Source: Verrucomicrobia bacterium 12-59-8
GTDB taxonomy: Bacteria; Verrucomicrobiota; Verrucomicrobiae; Verrucomicrobiales; Verrucomicrobiaceae
DNA length: 64,000 nt
Direction of reading: 5' to 3'
Assembly: GCA_002279765.1 (NCBI GenBank)
Contig: NCCR01000071.1
Span: forward strand, 1-64,000
In this document: piece after piece, positions 24,138 through 32,735 of the stretch
How positions within the stretch are numbered: position 1 is the first letter of the stretch
How the letters are laid out: each line of letters opens with the position of its first letter
Notes under the pieces: generated by a model
Database searches by the model: none
What the model was told of the DNA's origin: nothing
The model's input: the letters and a program-made list of their open reading frames with translations, nothing else
Translations under genes and position numbers: made by a program

Positions 24138-24821
24138 CTAGGCACCATGGTCGCGCACCCATTGCCCGGCACGCAGGTACAGCTCGGCGGCACTTCGCAT
24201 CTGCAGCTTTTCCTTGATGCGGGCACGGTAGGTTTCGACCGTCGATTCCCCTAAATTGAGGGTCTGGGCAATCTCGCGCGTGCTCTTGCCGCGGCCAAGC
24301 ATTTGAAACACTTCCAGTTCGCGGTCCGCGAGCGTTTCCATCCCGGCCAGCTCGGTGTTGCTGCGTTTCTGCGTCATGCGCTCCAGCAGCTTTGCCGTCA
24401 TTTGCCGGCTGGCGTACACATCCCCTTTCATGACGCAGCGAATGGCCTCGATCACCTCAGTGGAGGCTTCATTTTTGGTGATGTAGCCCTTGGCTCCAGC
24501 ACGCAGGGCGCGCTCGGCATACAGCTCCTCATCATGCATGGAGAGCACGAGCACGTTGATGTCCAGCCCCTGCGCCTTGATGTCTTTGAGCAGTTCCAGC
24601 CCGCTGGAGCCATGCAGGGTGATGTCCACAATGGCGATGTCGGGCTTGGTCTCCAGGATCAGCTGCATGGCATCACGGATGTTGTCCGCTTCTCCGCAGA
24701 TGGACATGCCCAAATCACGGTTAATGAGCTGTCCCAGATGTTCACGGAACATGGGATGATCCTCGACAAGTAGAACCTTGTAACCGTTCGCCGCTTTGAT
24801 TTCAGTTTTCTTCATGTTCAT
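24138..24821 (-). CDS. NarL/FixJ-type response regulator
   Basis: 227 aa. The receiver domain shows acidic pocket E20-D21, phosphorylation site D66 in DIAIVDITLHG, and the conserved K in AGAKGYITK. A LuxR-type helix-turn-helix follows at the C-terminus (LADRELEVFQMLGRGKSTREI ... LNLGESTVETYRARIKEKL, split here only for length). It overlaps the histidine-kinase gene by 20 nt, so the two form a matched pair. The DNA target cannot be read. A 118-nt gap precedes the TPR membrane-protein gene, which might be a target or cotranscribed. Confidence 0.92.
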   Translation of the reverse strand: MNMKKTEIKAANGYKVLLVEDHPMFREHLGQLINRDLGMSICGEADNIRDAMQLILETKPDIAIVDITLHGSSGLELLKDIKAQGLDINVLVLSMHDEELYAERALRAGAKGYITKNEASTEVIEAIRCVMKGDVYASRQMTAKLLERMTQKRSNTELAGMETLADRELEVFQMLGRGKSTREIAQTLNLGESTVETYRARIKEKLQMRSAAELYLRAGQWVRDHGA

Positions 24822-25911
24822 TGAGTTGTTTGAGATCTTTCATCTGCACACGGCAGTTCACCAAAGTTCCGCCTTCGGGTCGAGGCTCGATGGCCAAAAC
24901 GGCCTGCAGCGCCTGCGCACGGTAGTGCATCGTGCGCAGCCCCATTCCATCGCCACGCGTACGTGAGGTGGGCGGCATGCCTTTGCCATTGTCTTCCACC
25001 CGCAGTTCCAGCAATTCGTCCGCGAGCTTCATGCCAATGTGAATCTCCGTGGCACCGCTGTGCTTGACCGCATTCGCCACGGCCTCCTGGGCGATGCGGT
25101 AGAGATGCATCGACACTTCAGGGGCATCCAGCGGCACATCCACGCAGTCGTTGACCACGATGGGGATGCCAGTGAGACGGCTCATCATTTTCCCCAGATC
25201 CGCCAGTGCCGCCGCCAGACCGCTGCGGTCCACATGCACCGGAAAAATGCCGCGCGCGAGATTGCGCGCCTCCATCACCACCTGCTGCAGAGATCCCTCG
25301 ATCAGACTGGCGTCATGCGCAGCCTGGATCCCCTGCGCCTGCAGGTCCTCCGCCAGCACGCGCGCCGCACAGCCGATCGCCGCCAGCTGTTGGCAGATGC
25401 CGTCATGCAGATCCTGGCCGATGCGCTGCTGCTCATGCTCGCTCACACTGACGATGTCTTTTTCAAGCTGCCGCCGTTCCTCCAGCATCTGGATCCGCGC
25501 AGCGTCCGCTTCCTGCTTGTTGCGTAGCGCGGTCACGGCAAAGACCACCACGCACAGGTACACCAGCCGGTTTGCCAGTGCCCAGGCGTAGCCCAGTTGC
25601 GTCACATAGGGGGTTGTGCTCAGGTTCGCCAGCCACCACACCAAGCCTGACAGCACCGCGATGAACAGTCCCGCCCGGTATCCTGCCCACCACACCGCCA
25701 GAAAAATAGGGATGCCGTAAAAGACAAACCACGTCACCTCAAAACCGGTGATGTAGTCCAGCCAGCCGATGCCCAGCGTGAAAAGCATCATCACCCCAAT
25801 CGTGATCCACACGGACTGGCCGCGCATCACATTCGTTGCCCCCCCCCACAAGCGCGTCAGCCTTGTCTCCATTTCTGGCTCGTAAGCGGCTGTGATCGTG
25901 CTGGCATTCAT
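24802..25911 (-). CDS. Membrane sensor histidine kinase (HisKA_3 type)
   Basis: 369 aa from the ATG at 25911, which overlaps the isomerase stop by 4 nt (ATGA); an ATG at 25926 is also possible. Four to five membrane helices (about 33-130) form the input part with almost no periplasmic loops, so it may sense the membrane itself. The dimer and phospho-acceptor motif is RIGQDLHDGICQQLAAIG (H169). The ATPase part has AVKHSGA (N box) and VEDNGKGMP (G1). Its gene lies between sugar-synthesis genes and the response regulator. Confidence 0.9.
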   Translation of the reverse strand: MNASTITAAYEPEMETRLTRLWGGATNVMRGQSVWITIGVMMLFTLGIGWLDYITGFEVTWFVFYGIPIFLAVWWAGYRAGLFIAVLSGLVWWLANLSTTPYVTQLGYAWALANRLVYLCVVVFAVTALRNKQEADAARIQMLEERRQLEKDIVSVSEHEQQRIGQDLHDGICQQLAAIGCAARVLAEDLQAQGIQAAHDASLIEGSLQQVVMEARNLARGIFPVHVDRSGLAAALADLGKMMSRLTGIPIVVNDCVDVPLDAPEVSMHLYRIAQEAVANAVKHSGATEIHIGMKLADELLELRVEDNGKGMPPTSRTRGDGMGLRTMHYRAQALQAVLAIEPRPEGGTLVNCRVQMKDLKQLNEHEEN

Positions 25912-26360
25912 GGCCTCGTCTTCCATCCTTTCACCATACCCGTGAATTCATTGTAATCACGTATGTAATCCACCGCTTCATACGGACGCGAAGCCAGAAC
26001 CATCAGCACTGAATCTGCGGAATGCAGATGCTCCTGAGCCCACACCATGGGCGGCACCAGCACGCCAAACGTGGGACGGTTCAGGCAGAACTCCACGGAG
26101 TTCTCACCGTCATCCACGCGCAGCATGCACTCGCCATGCACGCAGACGAGGAACTGCTCGCACAAGCGGTGGGCATGCTCGCCACGCGTGCTCAGCGAAG
26201 GGATGCCATAGGTCAGAAAGATGCGCTGCGGGACAAACGGCAGATCCTGGGTGAATTCCAGCGCCGTCAGATTGCCGCGCACACCGTCCACCACATGGCG
26301 CATCTCAAACAGGCGCACACCGCGCACAGAGCAGGTTTGGATGGTGGTTTCGTGGATCAT
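25908..26360 (-). CDS. FdtA/QdtA-type dTDP-6-deoxy-hex-3-ulose isomerase (cupin)
   Basis: 150 aa. The cupin core RGEHAHRLCEQFLVCVHGEC contains the HAH motif of the sugar 3,4-ketoisomerase family, and PPMVWAQEHLHSADSVLMVLAS completes the barrel. These enzymes turn dTDP-4-keto-6-deoxyglucose into the 3-keto sugar, the substrate of a PLP aminotransferase. An FdtB-like aminotransferase is encoded three genes upstream, so the product is likely a 3-amino-3,6-dideoxyhexose such as Fuc3N or Qui3N. Which epimer forms cannot be told by eye. It overlaps the glycosyltransferase gene by 4 nt. Confidence 0.85.
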   Translation of the reverse strand: MIHETTIQTCSVRGVRLFEMRHVVDGVRGNLTALEFTQDLPFVPQRIFLTYGIPSLSTRGEHAHRLCEQFLVCVHGECMLRVDDGENSVEFCLNRPTFGVLVPPMVWAQEHLHSADSVLMVLASRPYEAVDYIRDYNEFTGMVKGWKTRP

Positions 26361-27316
26361 GCGGACGGTGCTTTCATGTGGGTTGTCAAAGTGCGGACGA
26401 GCGACTGCGGCTTACCCGAAACGGTCAGAAACGCCCGCCCGACGTATTCACCGATGAGCCCCAGCATCAGCAGCTGCGCACCACTGAAAACAGCCAGCGC
26501 CCCCATCAGCGAACCCCAGCCAAGCTGCCGCCGGCCCACAAAAACAGTTTCGAGCACCACCTCCGCCAGGATCAATGCCCCCAGCACGCAAAGCAGCACG
26601 CCCAGCACACTGGCGATGCGCAGCGGCATGACGCTAAAATCAAACAGCAGGCTCAGCGCCAGCCGGATCAACTTGCGCAGGGTGTAACCGCTCCGCCCGC
26701 CCTGACGCTCGACATGCGCCACCTCGAGTGTGGCGATGCGGTTAGTGGCGCCGAGAATCAAACCATCCACGTAGGGGTAGGGGCCGCGATACACCACAAT
26801 TCGCTCCACCAGCTCACGGCGCAACGCCCGGAAGCTCGAGAGGTAAAGATCCTGCGGCTTCCCGAGCAAAAAAGTCGCGCAGAGGTTCACCAACCAACTG
26901 GCCACATTGCGCGCCCAGTGGTGTTTCTTTTCAGCATAGCGCGAGTAAACCACCTCGGCATCCGATTCACGCAGGTGACGCAGCAGTTTGACTGCTTCAC
27001 CGGGTGGATTTTGCAGGTCATCATCCAGATTCACCACAAAGTCGCCACTCGCCTGGCGGTAGCCTTCCAACACAGCGGCATGCTCACCGAAATTGCGCGC
27101 CAGTTCCACCACGGTCACGGGCGCGGGAAAATCTGCCAGGGCCAGTTTCGCCGCAGCGGCCGTGCCATCCATGCTGCCGTCATCCACCAGCACGAGTTCC
27201 CAGCTTTCTTTCAGATCCAAAGAGCGAAACGCATCCAGCAGCGGGCGCAGCCCCTTCCCTGTGTTGAACAGCGGCACCACAAAGCTCAGTACTGGTGCGT
27301 TCTCAATTCTTGCCAT
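26357..27316 (-). CDS. GT2-family glycosyltransferase with two C-terminal membrane helices (ArnC/DPM-like)
   Basis: 319 aa. The GT-A fold shows VVPLFNTGKGLRPLL, LVDDGSMDGTA and the metal-binding VNLDDDLQNPP. C-terminal helices at about 225-248 and 262-285 place it in the group that loads sugars on undecaprenyl or dolichyl phosphate. It could feed the lipid-linked sugar to the TMTC-like protein at the end of the string, which is inference. It overlaps the methyltransferase gene by 14 nt and the isomerase by 4 nt. Confidence 0.88.
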   Translation of the reverse strand: MARIENAPVLSFVVPLFNTGKGLRPLLDAFRSLDLKESWELVLVDDGSMDGTAAAAKLALADFPAPVTVVELARNFGEHAAVLEGYRQASGDFVVNLDDDLQNPPGEAVKLLRHLRESDAEVVYSRYAEKKHHWARNVASWLVNLCATFLLGKPQDLYLSSFRALRRELVERIVVYRGPYPYVDGLILGATNRIATLEVAHVERQGGRSGYTLRKLIRLALSLLFDFSVMPLRIASVLGVLLCVLGALILAEVVLETVFVGRRQLGWGSLMGALAVFSGAQLLMLGLIGEYVGRAFLTVSGKPQSLVRTLTTHMKAPSA

Positions 27317-28082
27317 GCTGCATTCCTCCCGGTGAGTGTTTCATTTTTCGCGCGACAGCAAAAACCGAAGAGCCAAACGGCAGGCGCAGTTCCCGGCACA
27401 GCCCGGCGTCCAGTCTGCCAATGGCGGTCAGCACTGAGTTCATCCAGGCAGGCGTAATCTTCAGGTCCGACTCACCCGCAGGCCCCTGCTCCGCCTTCAT
27501 CCGGCTCACGCGCCGCCATGCGAGCAGCGGCAAAAACAGCCAGGCATTCCAGTATTGAATCATCTCAACCACAAAACTGGAATCCTCAAGCAGCGTCCGC
27601 ACCTGACAGGCCGTATAGCGCCGGGCACCACTGACCGCCACATCGTGGGATCCCCGCAGACCGGCAAACGCAGGCAGGTTCAGCACCAGCAGGCCATCCG
27701 GGCGCAGCACACGGCCCATCTCAGCCAGCGCATGCTCCTCATTCACTCCAGCATGATAAAGCACATCCAGGCTGAGCACGGCATCAAAGGCTGCATCTGA
27801 ATACGGCAGCGCCTCCACGGAGCCGCTCTGCACGGTGATCAAACCACGTTGGTGGCAGTGCCGCACCGCCTGTTCCGCAGCATCGACTCCCGCCACATCC
27901 AGATCGCACATTTTTTCCCGCAAAAACTCCAGCATGCCGCCGGTGCCGCAACCCGCATCAAGCAGCCGCCCACGCAGCGACAGTCGGCCAGCCAGCGCAT
28001 GCTGCACCAGGCTGCGCAGCACCGCATACCACCAGTGGCGGTCCTCCACCGCCCGCATGGCATCGTATTCAGCAGCCCTCAT
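27303..28082 (-). CDS. Class I SAM-dependent methyltransferase in the sugar operon
   Basis: 259 aa from the ATG at 28082 (MRAAEYDAMRAVEDRHWWY). The HWWY start is common in glycan-cluster methyltransferases. Motif I is LLDAGCGTGGMLEFL, followed by VAGVDAAEQAV and FDAVLSLDVLYHAGV. A late hydrophobic stretch (AWLFLPLLAWRRVSR) may hold it to the membrane. It overlaps the aminotransferase by 14 nt. It may methylate the sugar or the lipid carrier; the target is unknown. Confidence 0.85.
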   Translation of the reverse strand: MRAAEYDAMRAVEDRHWWYAVLRSLVQHALAGRLSLRGRLLDAGCGTGGMLEFLREKMCDLDVAGVDAAEQAVRHCHQRGLITVQSGSVEALPYSDAAFDAVLSLDVLYHAGVNEEHALAEMGRVLRPDGLLVLNLPAFAGLRGSHDVAVSGARRYTACQVRTLLEDSSFVVEMIQYWNAWLFLPLLAWRRVSRMKAEQGPAGESDLKITPAWMNSVLTAIGRLDAGLCRELRLPFGSSVFAVARKMKHSPGGMQHGKN

Positions 28083-29199
28083 GTTCAAACCTTTCCATGG
28101 CTTCAACAACGGCACCCACCGCCTGCTCGGAGAGATAGGGATGCATGGGCAGTGACAGTACCGCAGCCGCTGCCCGGTCAGACTCCAGCAACAAATCTTG
28201 GCCATCGGCAAAAGCCCTCTGCCGGTGCAGCGGCACGGGATAAAGTGCCGCCACAGGAATCCCGGCTCGTTGCAGGTGCTGCATCAGCGCATCCCGCCGT
28301 TCAGAGCGCACCACGTACTGGTGGTAGGCATGCTCACACCCACCCCGCACCATGGGTGCAGTCACCACGCGGCTGCCCACCAGCCGGGCATCATATTCCG
28401 CCGCCAGCCTTCTCCTTTGCAAAACGCTCTCATTCAAAGCGCCTAGTTTCACCCGCAGCACCGCCGCCTGCAGTTCATCCAGTCGGCTGTTCACCCCGGC
28501 ATGCTCACTGACGTAGCGCTCCTTCCAGCCGTACTGACGGATGATGCGCAAGCGCTCCGCCAGCTCAGCATCATTCGTCGCCACCGCGCCGGCATCTCCC
28601 AGCGCCGCCAGATTTTTCGTCGGGTAAAAGCTAAAAGCAGCCGCCCTGCCCAGCGTCCCGACCGTCCGCCCATGCCACATGGCGCCGTGCGCCTGCGCAC
28701 AGTCCTCCAGCAGCTCAATGCCGTGCTCATCCGCCACACGTTGCAGGTTGTCCCAGTCCGCCGGATGTCCGTACAAATGCACAACCACCGCGGCCTTCAC
28801 GCCGCGCCCTTGGGAGGAAGACAGCAGGGCATCCAATGCTTCAGGGCAAAGTGTGAACGTACTCGGCTCAATGTCGGCAAACACCGGCTCCGCGCCACTG
28901 CGCGCCACACCCGCCGCCACGGCGGAGGGGGCAAAGGACGGCACCACCACCTTGCTACCCGCGCCAAACTCCAGCGCTCGCAGCATGAGTTCGATCGCAT
29001 CCGTGCCACTCGCCACGCCCACAACCTGACTGACCCCAAGGAAAGCGGCAAATTCAGTTTCAAAAGCCTCCACCTCGGCCCCCAGAATGTAGCTGCCGCT
29101 GGCAAACACACGCTGCAGTGCGAGAGCTAGCGCCACTTCATGCCGCCGCTGATCCGCCTGCGGATATAGCAGAGACCAATGGTTGGATGGGCAGGGCAT
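28069..29199 (-). CDS. DegT/DnrJ/EryC1/StrS-family sugar aminotransferase (FdtB-like)
   Basis: 376 aa from the ATG at 29199 (MPCPSNHW); an ATG 18 nt further up is also open. The PLP lysine is in FSFYPTKNLAALGDAGA, with SGTDAIELMLRAL and LLEDCAQAHGA as further cofactor contacts. With the FdtA-like isomerase encoded downstream it would transaminate a dTDP-3-keto-6-deoxyhexose. The dTDP-glucose genes rmlA and rmlB are absent from the window. It is the first gene of the overlapping sugar/two-component string and starts 81 nt after the DUF58 gene stop. Confidence 0.92.
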   Translation of the reverse strand: MPCPSNHWSLLYPQADQRRHEVALALALQRVFASGSYILGAEVEAFETEFAAFLGVSQVVGVASGTDAIELMLRALEFGAGSKVVVPSFAPSAVAAGVARSGAEPVFADIEPSTFTLCPEALDALLSSSQGRGVKAAVVVHLYGHPADWDNLQRVADEHGIELLEDCAQAHGAMWHGRTVGTLGRAAAFSFYPTKNLAALGDAGAVATNDAELAERLRIIRQYGWKERYVSEHAGVNSRLDELQAAVLRVKLGALNESVLQRRRLAAEYDARLVGSRVVTAPMVRGGCEHAYHQYVVRSERRDALMQHLQRAGIPVAALYPVPLHRQRAFADGQDLLLESDRAAAAVLSLPMHPYLSEQAVGAVVEAMERFEHEGC

Positions 29200-29280
29200 A
29201 AACCCATCTTCACCCACGACAACCTTGTCGCAAATAACGCCACGCGTAGCGAAAAACGCTACTTTAAGTGAAGGATTGAT

Positions 29281-30585
29281 TTACAGCAGCCCGCCCGCTT
29301 TCACGTCAAGATACTTGTTGGCCAGCGCCACCGGCAGCATCTGCGCAGATTCATCGACCGTGAGCACGCGGCGTGCACGCAGAGATTCCAGCACCTGGCG
29401 GCGCTCTCCATAGTAATGGGTCAGCGCCCCGTATTGCAGCGCGTCGTGCAGATGATCGATGGGGGCTGCCGCACGCTGCTCCAGCTCCTGCTCGCGCAAA
29501 GTAGCGGCCAGCACCAGATGCCGCCGCTGCATGGCACCGGCGGCTGCCGCCAATGTGGCGCCATCTTCGCTGCGCAGATTGGTCAGCAGGATCACCAGTG
29601 CCCGCCGCCGCTGCAGCGTCATCACGCGCTCAGCCGCCTCGATGAAGTCACTCGGCTCGCTGCTGGTCTCATAGTTGTAGAGATGGTTGAGCAGCTTCGG
29701 CATGCTGTGCGCGCCTTTGACTGGCGGCAGCCAGCGCTGCACCCCGCCAAAACCCACCACCCCCACTTCATCCCCCTGACGCAGCGCGATGAAGGCGATG
29801 AGCAGCATCGCATTGAGGCAGTGGTCGAACTGGCTGAGCCCGCCGTCCAACGCACGCATGCGGCGGCCGCAGTCAGGCACCAGCAGAATCGTTTGGTTGC
29901 GCGTCTCCTCGTAGTCGCGGCTCACGAGCGTGGAGCGGCGTGACGTCGCCTTCCAGTCGATGCGAGAAAGCACATCCCCGTCCTGGTAGTCGCGCAACTG
30001 ATGGAAATCCAGCGAGGCACCCATGCGGCGGCGCTTGATGATGCCCATCTGCTCCACGCGGTTCGCCATGGCCAGCATGGCAAAGCGCACCACCGGCTCG
30101 TAGTTCGGATAGGCACGTGTTTGGCTCTCCCCCGCGATGAAGTGCAGGTTCCGCCACAAGCCGAAGGCTGAATCGACCAGCACATGCGCAGGTGTGAAAG
30201 CATGCTGCCCCCGGCGCACAAAGCGGGCTTCATACGAGATCGCGGCATACTCTCCGGGAGGAATGCTGACATGGTGCGGCAGCCCTTCCGCCTGTGCAGC
30301 CGGTGGGATACCGTCAAACACCTCCAGCTTCAGCGTGCGCCGGGTCGCATGCGTCACCGTCAGCGTCACTGCAGACCCCACCCCCAGCGCAAAACGTCCG
30401 GGCAGCGAGCGCTCAGCCGAGATGCGCCCGCGACGAGGCAGCGTGCAGGCGTCCACCAGCAGCACCAGCAGCAGAAAGCCGCCCCCAATTTGCCAGAGAA
30501 TAATGAATCTCTCCCAGACACACGCCGCCACCCCCAGGACGAACCAGGCGACGAGCAGTCGTAGCAGGAGGGCGGTCGGGCGCAT
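29281..30585 (-). CDS. DUF58 protein with two N-terminal membrane helices (second system)
   Basis: 434 aa. Two hydrophobic segments (about 7-20 and 24-47) anchor it. The DUF58 block SLDFHQLRDYQDGDVLSRID and WKATSRRSTLVSRDYEETRN is clear. The VWA metal-site motif is replaced by LLVPDCGRRM, so the DxSxS set is not conserved; this D-x-G-R form is known in part of the family. It starts 5 nt after the MoxR stop and is the last gene of the second MoxR cluster. Confidence 0.88.
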   Translation of the reverse strand: MRPTALLLRLLVAWFVLGVAACVWERFIILWQIGGGFLLLVLLVDACTLPRRGRISAERSLPGRFALGVGSAVTLTVTHATRRTLKLEVFDGIPPAAQAEGLPHHVSIPPGEYAAISYEARFVRRGQHAFTPAHVLVDSAFGLWRNLHFIAGESQTRAYPNYEPVVRFAMLAMANRVEQMGIIKRRRMGASLDFHQLRDYQDGDVLSRIDWKATSRRSTLVSRDYEETRNQTILLVPDCGRRMRALDGGLSQFDHCLNAMLLIAFIALRQGDEVGVVGFGGVQRWLPPVKGAHSMPKLLNHLYNYETSSEPSDFIEAAERVMTLQRRRALVILLTNLRSEDGATLAAAAGAMQRRHLVLAATLREQELEQRAAAPIDHLHDALQYGALTHYYGERRQVLESLRARRVLTVDESAQMLPVALANKYLDVKAGGLL

Positions 30586-30590
30586 GAAAA

Positions 30591-31619
30591 TCAGACGCGG
30601 GGCGCTTCGATGGTCTTGATCAGCGAGTTGAGCATGTCATCCACGCTCTGACCGCTAATCGCGATTTCCGGCGCCAGTTGCACGCGGTGGCGCAGCACCG
30701 GGAGCACGGCGCGTTTCACATCTGCCGGCGTGATGAAGCTGCGACCTTCAAGCAGCGCGTATGATTTGGCGATGCGCACGAGGCTGATGGCGCCGCGCGT
30801 GCCAGCCCCGAGCGAAATGGCGCTGTGCTGGCGCGTGGCACGCACAATTTTCACCGCGTAATCCACGACCTGCTCCACCGCCTGCACGTTGGCGGCTTCC
30901 TCCTGCGCGGCCAGAATGTCCTGCGGCGTGCAGACCTGCGGCACCGCCGCTGTGGAAAGACCGCCCCCCGCAGCACGCGATGAGACGGCTTTCACCACCC
31001 ACGTTTCATTGACTACGTCCGGGTAGTCGATGAGCACCTTGAGCAGGAAGCGGTCGAGCTGTGCCTCCGGCAGCGGATACGTGCCTTCCTGCTCGATGGG
31101 ATTCTGCGTAGCGAATGTCATGAAGGGCGGCGCAAGCGCGTGGCTCTCGCCATCAATCGTCACCTGCGTCTCCTGCATCACCTCGAGCAGTGATGATTGC
31201 GTTTTGGCCGGAGCGCGGTTGATTTCATCCGCCAGCAGTAGATTGGCAAACACCGGGCCGCGCCGCACACGAAACGTGCTGCTGGCCATGTCAAACAGCG
31301 TGTGGCCGCAAACATCTGAGGGCATCAGATCAGGCGTGAACTGAATGCGGCGGAAGCTGCCGCCAAACGTGTGGGAGAGGGCCAGCACCAGATGCGTCTT
31401 GCCCAGCCCCGGCTTGCCCTCCAGCAGCACGTGCCCCCCGGCCAGAAGCGCCGCCAGCACCTGATTCAACACCTCCTCCTGCCCCACAAACACCTGGCTC
31501 ACCGCCTGGCGGATCTGCTGAAAGATCGCCGTGCTGTTCGGCACGACGGGCGGCGCAAAACCGGCCGACGGCGGCGTGTAGAGGCTCGATACGTCGGGTG
31601 CTGGGAGGATCGGATTCAT
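30591..31619 (-). CDS. MoxR-family AAA+ ATPase (second copy)
   Basis: 342 aa from the ATG at 31619 (MNPILPAPDVSSLYTPP). Walker A is GKPGLGKT, Walker B is LLLADEINRAPAK and sensor 1 is in [19 protein letters not shown]. It differs clearly from the first MoxR copy (GVPGLAKT) and has a proline-rich N-terminal tail of about 30 residues. It lies between DUF4350 and DUF58 genes, the usual setting of this MoxR subgroup, which probably works on a membrane target. Confidence 0.92.
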   Translation of the reverse strand: MNPILPAPDVSSLYTPPSAGFAPPVVPNSTAIFQQIRQAVSQVFVGQEEVLNQVLAALLAGGHVLLEGKPGLGKTHLVLALSHTFGGSFRRIQFTPDLMPSDVCGHTLFDMASSTFRVRRGPVFANLLLADEINRAPAKTQSSLLEVMQETQVTIDGESHALAPPFMTFATQNPIEQEGTYPLPEAQLDRFLLKVLIDYPDVVNETWVVKAVSSRAAGGGLSTAAVPQVCTPQDILAAQEEAANVQAVEQVVDYAVKIVRATRQHSAISLGAGTRGAISLVRIAKSYALLEGRSFITPADVKRAVLPVLRHRVQLAPEIAISGQSVDDMLNSLIKTIEAPRV

Positions 31620-31638
31620 GAGTATGAGTGATGAGGAT

Positions 31639-32735
31639 TTAAAGCGCACGGCGGATGGCCTGGAGATCGCGCATGAGATTGACGAAATTATGGACACTAT
31701 TCGGCGGTGCCACATCGAACGCGGCGGCCACCCGCTTGGCTGTCAGACCGCTGCGGCGGGCGATTTCCTCGGCGAGCTGGTCGTTCATCTGCTGGCTGCC
31801 GTCGTCGAGCGCCCGGTGCCGCTCCCGCACGCGCTCCCACACGGCACCACGCGCCGCATCCACCAGCAGTGTCACGCGCCGCATGCGCCAGAAAAACTCC
31901 CCCAGCGCGCCGATGTGGCTGGCAAAATGACGCGTGGAATCGAGCTCCACCTCCGCCAGCGGCCCGAAACGCGGCATCTGCTGCCAAAGCCAGAAGCCGA
32001 GGCAAACCGCCAGTGTGACGACGGCCATCCAGCCATGCTGCCAGAGCAGGCCGATGAAACTCCCCGTGCTAGTGGAGACAAACAGCACCTCGCGCGAGCC
32101 ATGCTCGCCCACGAGCGCGGCCAGCCAGCGCGCATGATCGTGCTCGCCGATCCAGCGGTTGCGGAAAGGCCGCGCATGCGCCAGCAGCGTAACGCTGCCC
32201 ATGCCATGCTGCAAATGCAATCCGGCTCGGCTTCGTCCTGCTCTATGGGCGGGTCCTTCTCGCCATGGAATTTATCCAGCAGGCCCTTGGCCGCATCTTC
32301 AGGGATGCGCTTTTGCACACCGACGCCGAGCTGCCCTAGAATCGGATCCTTCTCCTCTTCCAGCAGCAGGGCGGAAATAAAGGAGCCGAACTGCGTTTCA
32401 AAATCGTTGTAGGGACGTGCGCCGCTGAGGCAGTAGATGAGGTGCCCGCCGCTGAAGGTCCAGCGCAGCAGCTGCTTCGCCCGCGCTTCCGGCAGACCGC
32501 TTTCGCCGGAGATGAAAATCACCGCACCATGCGCCGGCATTTTCCCCAACGATTTCGCGCCGTGGGCGTTGTGCCCGAGTTTATCGAGCAGCCGCTCGGC
32601 TGCCAGGAAGGGATTCACCCGCGCCTTGCCTTTGTAGCCGGTGGTTTTTTCCACATCCTCCCAGTGTCCGTCGCAGGCGCAAAGAGCCAGCGCGCCAGCC
32701 AGCGCCATCAGACTGCGAAAGATGCCCCGCTTCAT
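31639..32735 (-). pseudogene. DUF4350 lipoprotein/membrane protein, split by a frameshift
   Basis: Translation starts at ATG 32735, after a strong AGGAGGTG 5 nt upstream. The N-terminus MKRGIFRSLMALAGALALCAC looks like a lipoprotein signal. The first frame gives sensible protein (GHLIYCLSGARPYNDFETQFG, split only for length) up to EQDEAEPD near 32223. From there the sense continues in another frame as HLQHGMGSVTLLAHARPFRN, then a membrane helix and the QQMPRFGPLAEVE tail typical of DUF4350. One missing base near GGATTGCAT would explain it. It may be a sequencing error or a true lesion. Its place between DUF4129-like and MoxR genes fits DUF4350. Confidence 0.75.
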
